From NCBI GenBank assembly GCA_016935755.1, contig JAFGQI010000015.1:1-64000 (forward strand): 64,000 bases of DNA, given 5' to 3'. The position numbers and the translations under genes are program-made. Position 1 is the stretch's first letter. Every line of letters begins with the position of its first letter. Below the pieces are notes generated by a model that was not told the DNA's origin, did not search any database, and saw only the letters and a list, made by a program, of their open reading frames with translations. This DNA is from Anaerolineales bacterium. GTDB taxonomy: Bacteria; Chloroflexota; Anaerolineae; Anaerolineales; UBA4823. Below, piece after piece: positions 1 to 7,879 of this stretch.

Positions 1-738
1 CTGGGGCGCCGAGGCGCCGCTCTTCCACTCCATCAGCTGGATCAGCAGGTGATACATGGGTATGGAGAGCCACTCGAGCAGATTGTCAGCCGGAGGCAGA
101 TCCTGCGCCGTGGTGTAGTACGGGGCGTCTGCCACCACCGCCTGGATTGCGCTCTGCTGGGCTGCTGCGGCGATGGCGATTTCCGCCCCGGTGGAGCAGC
201 CCAGCACGCCGATTTTGCCATTTGCCAGTTCCGGCCGGCCTTGCAGGTAGGCGATTGCGCCCTGCACATCGGCGACATCCCGCCAGCCCCAGCTGAGCGT
301 TTCGCCTTCGCTTTCGCCGCTGGCGCGCTGGTCGTACATCAGCACGGCGTAGCCATGCCGGGCGAGCATTTCTGCATAGGATTTGGTCGCCAGTCGGTGG
401 GAGGCGTAGCCATGCAGCAGGATCACCGCCGCGGCTGGCTGATCCTTGGCAGCCGATTGGGGCGGGATGTACCAGCCAACCAGTCGGATTCCATCCGGAG
501 CCGTCAGGCTGGCGTCTTCGTAGGTGAAGCCCCAGTCAGCCGGGGTCTCGCAGCACACCGGGCGTTTGGCCGGGCGGATTGACTGCACCGTGCCCATCAC
601 CGCCATCGCCACGGTCAGCGAGATATACAGGCTGATCAGGGCGAAGGCGATCAGCTTGAGCCAGTAAGCAGGTTTTTTCCAGGGACGTGTGCTGGCTGGC
701 TGGTTAGGTTTGGAGTGGAGACTTGTGCGCATGTGCAT
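1..738 (-). CDS. Alpha/beta hydrolase with N-terminal membrane anchor (partial, C-terminus beyond left edge)
   Basis: An open minus-strand frame runs from an ATG at 738 to the window edge without a stop, giving 246 residues. After a basic start there is one hydrophobic segment (about residues 29-48). An alpha/beta hydrolase core follows. The HGYASHR stretch fits the oxyanion loop, and GCSTG carries the presumed nucleophile Ser182 in a GxSxG elbow. The Asp and His of the triad would lie in the missing part. Similar proteins are annotated as dienelactone-hydrolase or prolyl-oligopeptidase-like esterases; the substrate cannot be told. The gene starts 2 bases after the stop of the membrane protein upstream, so the two are probably co-transcribed. 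The family is clear, the function is not. Confidence 0.85.
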   Translation of the reverse strand, partial: MHMRTSLHSKPNQPASTRPWKKPAYWLKLIAFALISLYISLTVAMAVMGTVQSIRPAKRPVCCETPADWGFTYEDASLTAPDGIRLVGWYIPPQSAAKDQPAAAVILLHGYASHRLATKSYAEMLARHGYAVLMYDQRASGESEGETLSWGWRDVADVQGAIAYLQGRPELANGKIGVLGCSTGAEIAIAAAAQQSAIQAVVADAPYYTTAQDLPPADNLLEWLSIPMYHLLIQLMEWKSGASAPQ

Positions 739-740
739 GA

Positions 741-1373
741 TTAACTGCGGTTGAATTTCTTCGCCCCCCAGGCCTGGATCAGGATGCTGACCAGCGAGGC
801 ATAGACGATGATCTTCTGCCCAACAACCTGGGTGACCAGCCCATCCGGGGTGTCATAGCCAGGGCCGAACTCCAGCAGCAGCACATACAGCACCAGCAGG
901 ATACCGAAGACGACGAACACCCAACCGTAGCGGCGCGGGTACTCTTTCTGGCTGAAGATAGCGATGGCGTACAAAAACACGGCGATGGGGAACAGGCGGA
1001 AAGCCCACAGGACGAAATACAGGTGCGGCTGCCGGTACACATCGGCGGGGGTGAAGGCGATTCCGATAAAGCAGATCCCTGCGGCTGCACCGAAGGCAGT
1101 CCCGCACCAGCTCAGCAGCCTGCCCCGCCGCGTGGTGGTGAAGAACTGTGGAAAGGCCATGAAGAACAGCACCAGCCCGGCGCCCGCCAGGCTGAGGGCG
1201 ATGAAGAACATCACCGAAGCGACCGGGTTAGGATAGCCGGCGCTGTTGTGGGTGTAGCCGAGCGCGCTGAAGAAGTTGCGGAAGAAGGAGTAGCCTCCGG
1301 GGTAGCGGCCATCCGGCCCAGGGTAGAACAGCATGGCGACCAGCGTCAGGATGATAAACAGCAGGCAGCCCAC
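741..1373 (-). CDS. Multi-spanning membrane protein, possibly DUF998-like
   Basis: This 210-residue protein has about six hydrophobic helices and no recognisable catalytic motif. The segment order, with a long loop after the first helix and two-helix hairpins later, resembles DUF998-type integral membrane proteins, but that is a guess. The start used is a GTG. In-frame coding-like sequence (FWRQTIFSLTLV) continues upstream without any ATG, GTG or TTG, so the true start may be a rarer codon or the N-terminus may have eroded. It precedes the hydrolase gene by 2 bases and probably shares its transcript. Confidence 0.6.
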   Translation of the reverse strand: MGCLLFIILTLVAMLFYPGPDGRYPGGYSFFRNFFSALGYTHNSAGYPNPVASVMFFIALSLAGAGLVLFFMAFPQFFTTTRRGRLLSWCGTAFGAAAGICFIGIAFTPADVYRQPHLYFVLWAFRLFPIAVFLYAIAIFSQKEYPRRYGWVFVVFGILLVLYVLLLEFGPGYDTPDGLVTQVVGQKIIVYASLVSILIQAWGAKKFNRS

Positions 1374-1600
1374 CAGGGTCAGGCTGAAGATCGTTTGCCG
1401 CCAGAAGGGTGAGGCCCGATTTTTGAGTAAAAAATAATTTTGGGGACTCAGGGTTGATGCCTCTATGTGCGAGATGAATTCTATCGGAGATGGTTGATTC
1501 TACCGCGAACCGTGCTGCCTGGCGGCCTGTCTTCTCAATCCCGGATCATCCGGAACCTGGAGCCGGTCTGGGTCGTCTGATGATGTAGAATCGACCTGTC

Positions 1601-4123
1601 ATGCGCCGTATAAAAACCACTCTGTTCATTTTCGCTGTTGTCCTGGCCGCGCTGGCTGCCGCCGGGATGGCCTGGCTGTTCACTGGCCTGCCCTCGCCAG
1701 ACAGCCTGCCAGAGCGCCTGAACACGCCCAGCGTGCGCATCACCGACCGCAATGGGAGGCTGCTGTACGACCTGCTGCCAGAGCAGGGCGGGCGGCACGC
1801 CGTGCTGCCCCTGGAGAGCATCCCACAGGAGCTTCAGCAGGCGACCATCGCCACCGAAGATCGCAGCTTCTACAGCAACCCCGGCGTGGATCTGCGGGGG
1901 GTCGCCCGGGCGGTGTGGCAGTATCTCAGCCAGGGGCAGGCGCTCTCCGGCGGCAGCACCCTGACCCAGCAGGTGGCCCGCAATCTATTGATGGAGCAGG
2001 GCGAGCGCGCCCAGCGCAGCCTGCGCCGCAAGCTGCGCGAGATGATCCTGGCCTGGCAGCTCACCCGCCGCCTGGAGAAAGACGAAATCCTGGCTCTGTA
2101 TCTCAACCAGACCTACTACGGCGGGATGGCTTATGGGGTGGAGGCGGCGGCGCAGACCTTCTTCGGCAAGCCCGCCAGCCAGCTGGACCTGGCCGAAAGC
2201 GCTTTGCTGGCCGGGCTGCCGCAGTCGCCTGCCCTGTACAACCCCTTTACTGACCCGCAGTCATCTAAAGAGCGTCAGATCATCGTGCTGGGCTTGATGG
2301 AGCAGGCCGGTTTCATCACCAGCGAAGAGCGCCAGCTGGCCGAGCGCGAGCCGCTGATCTTCACCGAGCAGCCCTACCCGATCGAAGCGCCGCATTTTGT
2401 GATGATGGTGCGCCGCCAGCTGGACAGCCTGTTCACCCCCGAGCTGATCTACCAGTCCGGCGGGTTGGTGGTGCGCACCAGCCTGGATTTAGACTGGCAG
2501 AAGCACGCCGAGCGCGCCATCCAGCGCCAGCTGGCGGCTCTGAAAGACAGCCAGGACGGGCAGGGTCACAATGTCAACTCCGCTGCCCTGGTGGCGCTGG
2601 ATCCAAACAGCGGCGAAATCCTGGCTCTGGTGGGCAGTCCAGATTTCTTTGATCCGCACAACGCCGGGGCGATCAACATGGTAACTTCGCCGCGCCAGCC
2701 TGGCTCGGCGCTGAAGCCCATCATCTATGCCGCCGCCCTCGATCCAACCACCCCGCCCAACACCGCCATCAGCGCGGTGCAGGGAACCTACCTGCCGCCC
2801 GCCCCCTGGACGGCGGCGACCATGTTGCTGGATGTGCGCACGGCTTTCCTGACCCACGAGGGGCTGACCTACCTGCCCGCCAACTACGATCTGCGCGAGC
2901 ATGGCCCGGTGCTGCTGCGCAACGCTCTAGGCTCCTCGCTCAATATCCCCGCCGTGCTGACCCTGGATCATGTCGGGCTGAAAAACCTGTTCACCCTGGC
3001 CTCTCGTCTGGGGATGACCACCTTTGGAGACCCGGAAAACTATGATCTCTCCCTGGCGCTGGGCGGCGGCGAAGTGCGCCTGCTGGAGCTTTCGGCGGCT
3101 TACGGCGCGCTGGCCAACGGCGGCTTCCGGGTGGACCCGGTCGCCATCCTGCAGGTCAGCGACCTGCAAGGGCAGGTCCTCTACGCCGCGCCGCCGCCCG
3201 CCCAGCAGCGCGTGCTGGATGAGCGCATCGCCTGGCTGGTCAGCGATATCCTCAGCGATGACGACGCCCGGCGGATTGGCTTCGGCGCGCACACCATCCT
3301 GAACCTGGACCGCCCGGCGGCGGTCAAGACCGGCACCACCTCCAATTTTCACGACAACTGGACGGTGGGCTACACCCCTTCGCTGGTGGTGGGGGTGTGG
3401 GCGGGCAACACCGACTTCCGCCCCATGCGAGATGTCAACGGGCTGACCGGCGCGGCGCCGGTCTGGCACCAGTTCATGCGCGCTGTGCTGACAGGCAGCC
3501 CCGTCCAGGAGTTCACCCGCCCGGAAGGACTGGAGCAGGTCGAGATTTGCGCTCTCTCCGGGCTGCTGCCAACCGAAGCCTGCGCCTACCGCCGCCTGGA
3601 GTGGTTTCTGGCGGGCACAGCCCCTACCCGGCTGGACAGCCTTTACCGTGAAGCGCTGATCGATATCGCTACCGGACAGCTGGCGGACGAGCAGGCCCCA
3701 CCTGAGCGGCGAAGGAAAATGATCGTGCTGGATCTGCCGGTGCAGGCCCAGCCCTGGGCCAGGAGCCAGGGGCTGACTCTATTCAGCGACCTGACCGCCC
3801 CGCTGATCCAGGCTGAGACCGCCTCGCCCGCAGAGGCGCAGACCTCCCTGCAGATCGTCTCGCCAGCCGCCAACGCGGTCTTCATCCTGTCGCCTGGGCT
3901 GAACCCCCAGGCGCAGCGCATCCGGCTGGAAGCCGTGGTCCGCCCAGGGCTGCGCCAGGTGCGGCTGGTGCTGGACGGGCAGGCGCTGGCCTCTTTCGAG
4001 AGCGGCCCCTACCTGGCCTGGTGGACTCTTGCCCCTGGCCAGCACCGCCTGTGGGCGGAGGCAGTAGATGAGAATGGGGCGCGGGTGGTCAGCCCGGTGG
4101 TGGTGTTTGAGGTGAGGAAGTAG
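1601..4123 (+). CDS. pbpC: Penicillin-binding protein 1C (bifunctional peptidoglycan glycosyltransferase/transpeptidase)
   Basis: The 840-residue class A PBP polymerises glycan strands and, in the family, cross-links peptides on the outer face of the membrane. It has a short cytoplasmic start and a membrane anchor (about residues 5-26). The GT51 domain contains ATEDRSFY (catalytic Glu86) and GGSTLTQQ. The transpeptidase domain contains SALK (nucleophile Ser369, Lys372), SLN (446-448) and KTGT (Lys576). The C-terminal 100 residues match the beta-sandwich BiPBP_C domain typical of PBP1C rather than PBP1A/B. No Shine-Dalgarno is visible, but a TAGAAT hexamer lies 10 bases before the ATG, so the mRNA may be leaderless. 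In Proteobacteria pbpC often sits next to an alpha-2-macroglobulin gene; here two such genes are in the same window but not adjacent. Confidence 0.95.
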   Translation: MRRIKTTLFIFAVVLAALAAAGMAWLFTGLPSPDSLPERLNTPSVRITDRNGRLLYDLLPEQGGRHAVLPLESIPQELQQATIATEDRSFYSNPGVDLRGVARAVWQYLSQGQALSGGSTLTQQVARNLLMEQGERAQRSLRRKLREMILAWQLTRRLEKDEILALYLNQTYYGGMAYGVEAAAQTFFGKPASQLDLAESALLAGLPQSPALYNPFTDPQSSKERQIIVLGLMEQAGFITSEERQLAEREPLIFTEQPYPIEAPHFVMMVRRQLDSLFTPELIYQSGGLVVRTSLDLDWQKHAERAIQRQLAALKDSQDGQGHNVNSAALVALDPNSGEILALVGSPDFFDPHNAGAINMVTSPRQPGSALKPIIYAAALDPTTPPNTAISAVQGTYLPPAPWTAATMLLDVRTAFLTHEGLTYLPANYDLREHGPVLLRNALGSSLNIPAVLTLDHVGLKNLFTLASRLGMTTFGDPENYDLSLALGGGEVRLLELSAAYGALANGGFRVDPVAILQVSDLQGQVLYAAPPPAQQRVLDERIAWLVSDILSDDDARRIGFGAHTILNLDRPAAVKTGTTSNFHDNWTVGYTPSLVVGVWAGNTDFRPMRDVNGLTGAAPVWHQFMRAVLTGSPVQEFTRPEGLEQVEICALSGLLPTEACAYRRLEWFLAGTAPTRLDSLYREALIDIATGQLADEQAPPERRRKMIVLDLPVQAQPWARSQGLTLFSDLTAPLIQAETASPAEAQTSLQIVSPAANAVFILSPGLNPQAQRIRLEAVVRPGLRQVRLVLDGQALASFESGPYLAWWTLAPGQHRLWAEAVDENGARVVSPVVVFEVRK

Positions 4124-4165
4124 CAGCGGAGTGCGCTGTGATGTACCCTGCCATACTCTCGTTCG

Positions 4166-4186
4166 CCCCGCAGCTGCACTGCGGGG
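4166..4186. terminator. Stem-loop between convergent genes
   Basis: Perfect 8-bp stem (CCCCGCAG / CTGCGGGG) with a 5-base loop, lying in the gap between pbpC and the convergent TPR/OmpA gene. There is no clear T-run on either side, so a terminator role is only suggested by position. Confidence 0.4.
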
Positions 4187-4230
4187 TAGAAGGCGCACGG
4201 CAGTACCGTAGAGTGTGTTACCAACGCCCC

Positions 4231-5361
4231 CTACGGATGAGCTGAAATGACGATCACCACCGTCCGGTTCCTCAGGCGGTTGGCGGTTGAGTCGTTCGGG
4301 TACGGCGCTGGCTCGTCCGCCTGCGGGTGGAGCGTAAACAGGCTGGCGGGGAGCTGGGTAGTGGCCCGCAGGTGGTCGTAGACCGCCAGGGCGCGCAGCA
4401 GGCCGAGGTCCAGGTAGCTTTCGGCCTCGTCATCGGCCTGGCAGCCAGTCAGGGTGACCTGGATTCTGGCGGTGTAAGGCTCCAGCGCCTGGCCCAGGCG
4501 GGTGAGCAGCGCCCGGCTCTCGGGTTTGAGCGTCCAGCCGTAGGCGAACAGCCCACCTTCGAATGTCAGGGTGACTCTCCTGTTCTCTTGCAGCACCCGG
4601 ATGCCGGGCATCTGGATGGCCAGATCCAGCGGGGGAACAGGTGTCTCCTGCAGGCTGGTGAGCAGTTCGCCCTGGCTGTTCTGGATTGCCAGCACCTGGT
4701 CGAACAGCGCATCCTGGGTGGCCTGGTTCAGGCGCACCTCGCCCAGCACGGCCTGCTGCATCAGTTCCAGGTCTGCTGAGGAGAGGCCGGGCGGCAGGGT
4801 CGGGTAAGGTGAGGCGGCGATCACCAGCGCAGTGGGGAGTGGGCGGGCGGCGCTGGTCTGCACTGCCGCCAGCTCATCCGACAGGGAAGCCAATCTGCCC
4901 TGCACCTCGCCCAGCCGGGACAGGCTCAGCCCCAGCAGCGCCAGGCCAACCAGGGCCAGCAGCCACAGCCAGGCGCGTCCTGACAGGAAGCCCAGGCGGA
5001 CGGGTTTCTGCTGGCGGGTGACATACTGCAGGCCTTCCAGGTAGGCCGGATTGGCTGGCTCCAGAGCCAGGGCTTTGCTCCACAGCGCCTCGGCCTCCGC
5101 CAGACGCCCCTGCTGGGCGCGCATGCGCGCCAGCAGATCCAGCGCCGCAGGGCGGCTTTCGATATCAGGCAGGGTCTCCAGCAGCCCTTCGGCCTGCTGG
5201 TATTGGCCCGACCTGGCAAGATGATGGGCGCGGGCCAGGGTAGCCTGTTCGATCAAGGGGGCCAGTTCGGGCGGTGCGTCTGGTATTGGTGCAGGCTCCG
5301 CCGGGGTGGACTGCAGGCCGGGCAGGTAGGGGCTTTCCAGGCTGTCGAAATCGGAGGACAT
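4231..5361 (-). CDS. TPR protein with one membrane helix and C-terminal OmpA-like domain
   Basis: The 376-residue protein has an N-terminal TPR-like helical region (about 35-115), a single membrane helix (about 130-150), a coiled/linker stretch and a C-terminal OmpA/MotB-like fold (about 245-375). The OmpA part shows the typical beta start (RVTLTFEGGLFAYG), the helix with LLRALAVYDHL and the end ANRLRNRTVVIVI. OmpA-like domains bind peptidoglycan, so the C-terminus should face the wall and the TPRs the cytoplasm. It is the last gene of the Hsp70 operon, 19 bases after the active Hsp70. The TPRs could dock the chaperones or clients to the envelope; this is an inference from position and architecture. 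Confidence 0.8.
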   Translation of the reverse strand: MSSDFDSLESPYLPGLQSTPAEPAPIPDAPPELAPLIEQATLARAHHLARSGQYQQAEGLLETLPDIESRPAALDLLARMRAQQGRLAEAEALWSKALALEPANPAYLEGLQYVTRQQKPVRLGFLSGRAWLWLLALVGLALLGLSLSRLGEVQGRLASLSDELAAVQTSAARPLPTALVIAASPYPTLPPGLSSADLELMQQAVLGEVRLNQATQDALFDQVLAIQNSQGELLTSLQETPVPPLDLAIQMPGIRVLQENRRVTLTFEGGLFAYGWTLKPESRALLTRLGQALEPYTARIQVTLTGCQADDEAESYLDLGLLRALAVYDHLRATTQLPASLFTLHPQADEPAPYPNDSTANRLRNRTVVIVISAHP

Positions 5362-5380
5362 GAGCTTGCTCCCTGAACGG

Positions 5381-7879
5381 CTAAATCACTCCAGAACCAA
5401 ACCCGCCGCGCAGTTCTTCCTGCTGGTCGGAGGGCAGCAGGGCGATCAGCTGCTGCACCACGGCTTTCAGGCGCTGGACATCGTTGTTCTGCATGGCGAT
5501 CTGCCCCTGAGCGAAGAGCTGGTCGGCCTGGGCGCGGTCGCGCATCAGCGAACGTTTCTCCTGCAGGTGCTGGAAGAAACCGCCCCAGAACTCTGGCTTT
5601 TCCACCAGGATGCGCAGCGCCAGGCCGTGGGCGTCTTCCACCAGGCGGCGCAGCTGGTCGACATCCCGGCTGCGAATGGCCTGCTGGATGCCCTGCTCCA
5701 GCTGATCCATCAGCTGGCGGTTGTCCTCATCGCCATAATCATGGATGATCTGGCGAGTGTTGGTGATTTGCTGTTGGGCTTCGGCCACCAGCGCCGGCCA
5801 TTCCAGAGCATCTTCCACCTGGTCGATGGTGACTTTTAGATCGATCAGGCGGTTTTGCGCCTTGTCGGCTGCGTCTCGGTCGCCCCCCGCGGCGGATAGC
5901 GAGGTGTCAATTTGTTCCACCATCTGCTCGCCTTCCACCTTTTCCTGGATGATGCGCTGGGCGGCTTCGTCGTTGGTTTCATGAGCCTTGCGCCGGGCGG
6001 CTTCCAGGCGTTTTTTCTCCCGCTCCAATTCGTCTTCCAGGCGGTCGATGTCGGGGGTGGGTTTGTCGAGCTTATGCACTTCTTCGACTTCCAAATCCAG
6101 GATGGGGATATAGGCCGAAGTCTTGAGCAGGCGGCTTTCGTCAATCTCGATAGTAACTTCCACATCACTGCCTGCTGGTACATCGCGGCGGATGCTGACT
6201 GCGGGAATGGACAGAGTGCCGATCAGCCGGTTGCGGTCGGCGCGGGCATTATCGCCCTCGATCACCGGCACATGGATAAACTCTCCAGCTGCGCCCATGT
6301 GGATGGTGGCGGCGGTCTTCAGGTCCCGGCGCTGACGGGCGGGGAGTGGAGTGCCCTTCTCAAAGAATTTTCGCACTTCGTTGTTCGCCAGCGCCACCCC
6401 CACGCTGTGGATCAATGGCGGGGCGTCGGGGGTGATGCCGATGGTGTAGTTGAAGTGGTCGGGCTGCACCAGCAGGCGCGCTCCGGAGGCGTCAAAAAGC
6501 TCGATGCGGAAGGTGTTGGACTTGCCGCGCTGCGCCCACAGGGTGGTCATAAAGGAGCCATTTGGGCCAAGATTGATCCTGCCGCTGCGCCAGGCAGGCT
6601 GGGCGCCAGGGTTGATGAACTCAATCGCCAGGCCATCCAGAGACTGGCCTTCTGGGGCCCGCACCTGCCCGCCCACTACCGGTTCAACGTCTGCCCCAAC
6701 CGGGTCGTATTCCAGTTCGATCTGATAGGTGGTCTTCTTCTCCTCCCCTGTCATGGGTACGCCCTCCAGACGTTGAGAGCTGGCGAAGATGGCTGCGCCT
6801 TGAGCAACCACTGTGAGTGGGTCGATGCTGAAGTCCAGCGGTATGCCTAACCCCTGGTGGGGGTCGTTCAGATGGTCGCGCACATAAGGTGCCAGGGTCG
6901 GCCCGCCCACCAGCACCACTTTTTGGATGGCGGTCATGCTCAGGCGTTTTTCGGCCAGGGCCTGGCGGCTGATATTGATCGTGCGTTGGATGAAGGGTTC
7001 GGCCAAACGGGCAACATCGGCGCGGCGCAGTTCATACTCGAAGGCCACCGCCTCACCGTTATCGTCATTGCACAGGTAATCGAGGTAGATCTGAACAGAG
7101 TCGTCCTGCGACAGGCGGATTTTAGCTTCTTCGGCTGCCAGTTTTAGCTTGGCAAATGCCTTGCGCCACTTCGGGTTGCTGCGCGCAAAATTGCCCAGGT
7201 GATGGTCGCGAGCAGCGGCCGGGGCAAGCAAGCTTTCAACGATCTCCCAATCGATCAGCTTGCCGCCCAGATGGTTGTCACCGGAGTGATTGACGATGCG
7301 GAAGGTGCCCTCACGGATCTGGATCACCGCAGCATCAAAAGTGCCGCCGCCAAAGTCATACACCAGCCAGAAAACCTTGTCCACCTGGGTCTGGAAAGCG
7401 TGCGCCATGGCAGCCGCGGTAGGTTCCATGATCAGCGGGCTGGTCTGGATGCCTGCCAGCTGGGCGGCGCGCTTGGTGGCCTCGCACTGCGGCAGCTCGA
7501 AGGCCGCCGGGACGGTGATCACAGCGGCTTGCAGGTCTTCGTTCAAGCGCTGCTGCACATCGGCGCGCAGCGACTTCAGGATTTCGGCGGAGAGATCTTC
7601 CGGGTGCATCACCCGCCCCGAGCGGGCAAAGCGGTATTCGGCCTGGGCGCCCATCTGCAGCTTGAACTCGGCGTAGGCGTCGTCCGGTTCCAGCTCGATG
7701 CGCTGCTTGGCAAAGCGACCCACCTTCATGTTGCCTTTGTTATCAATATAGACTGCCGAGGGGGTATAGTCCAGGTTATCGTTGTTCTTGATCACTGCGG
7801 CGCGTGTGCCATCCATCACCGCAATGGCGCTGTTGGTGGTGCCCAGGTCAATGCCGAAATCAATTGTCATTCTGCTCAT
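5381..7879 (-). CDS. Hsp70-family chaperone with intact ATPase motifs and coiled-coil C-terminus
   Basis: The 832-residue Hsp70 has a full actin-like nucleotide-binding domain in about residues 1-375. Phosphate-1 is DLGTTNS (Asp11). The catalytic-lysine equivalent is Lys73 in EFKLQMG, Glu152 sits in EPTAAA, phosphate-2 is DFGGGTFD (Asp175, Thr180) and the adenosine motif is VGGPTLAP. The C-terminal half is not a standard DnaK substrate domain: a beta-rich part (about 400-590) is followed by a long charged helical coiled-coil region. It starts inside the last codons of the degenerate Hsp70 (4-bp overlap), which suggests translational coupling and equal dosage. The presence of all ATPase residues argues that this is the active subunit of the pair. 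Confidence 0.93.
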   Translation of the reverse strand: MSRMTIDFGIDLGTTNSAIAVMDGTRAAVIKNNDNLDYTPSAVYIDNKGNMKVGRFAKQRIELEPDDAYAEFKLQMGAQAEYRFARSGRVMHPEDLSAEILKSLRADVQQRLNEDLQAAVITVPAAFELPQCEATKRAAQLAGIQTSPLIMEPTAAAMAHAFQTQVDKVFWLVYDFGGGTFDAAVIQIREGTFRIVNHSGDNHLGGKLIDWEIVESLLAPAAARDHHLGNFARSNPKWRKAFAKLKLAAEEAKIRLSQDDSVQIYLDYLCNDDNGEAVAFEYELRRADVARLAEPFIQRTINISRQALAEKRLSMTAIQKVVLVGGPTLAPYVRDHLNDPHQGLGIPLDFSIDPLTVVAQGAAIFASSQRLEGVPMTGEEKKTTYQIELEYDPVGADVEPVVGGQVRAPEGQSLDGLAIEFINPGAQPAWRSGRINLGPNGSFMTTLWAQRGKSNTFRIELFDASGARLLVQPDHFNYTIGITPDAPPLIHSVGVALANNEVRKFFEKGTPLPARQRRDLKTAATIHMGAAGEFIHVPVIEGDNARADRNRLIGTLSIPAVSIRRDVPAGSDVEVTIEIDESRLLKTSAYIPILDLEVEEVHKLDKPTPDIDRLEDELEREKKRLEAARRKAHETNDEAAQRIIQEKVEGEQMVEQIDTSLSAAGGDRDAADKAQNRLIDLKVTIDQVEDALEWPALVAEAQQQITNTRQIIHDYGDEDNRQLMDQLEQGIQQAIRSRDVDQLRRLVEDAHGLALRILVEKPEFWGGFFQHLQEKRSLMRDRAQADQLFAQGQIAMQNNDVQRLKAVVQQLIALLPSDQQEELRGGFGSGVI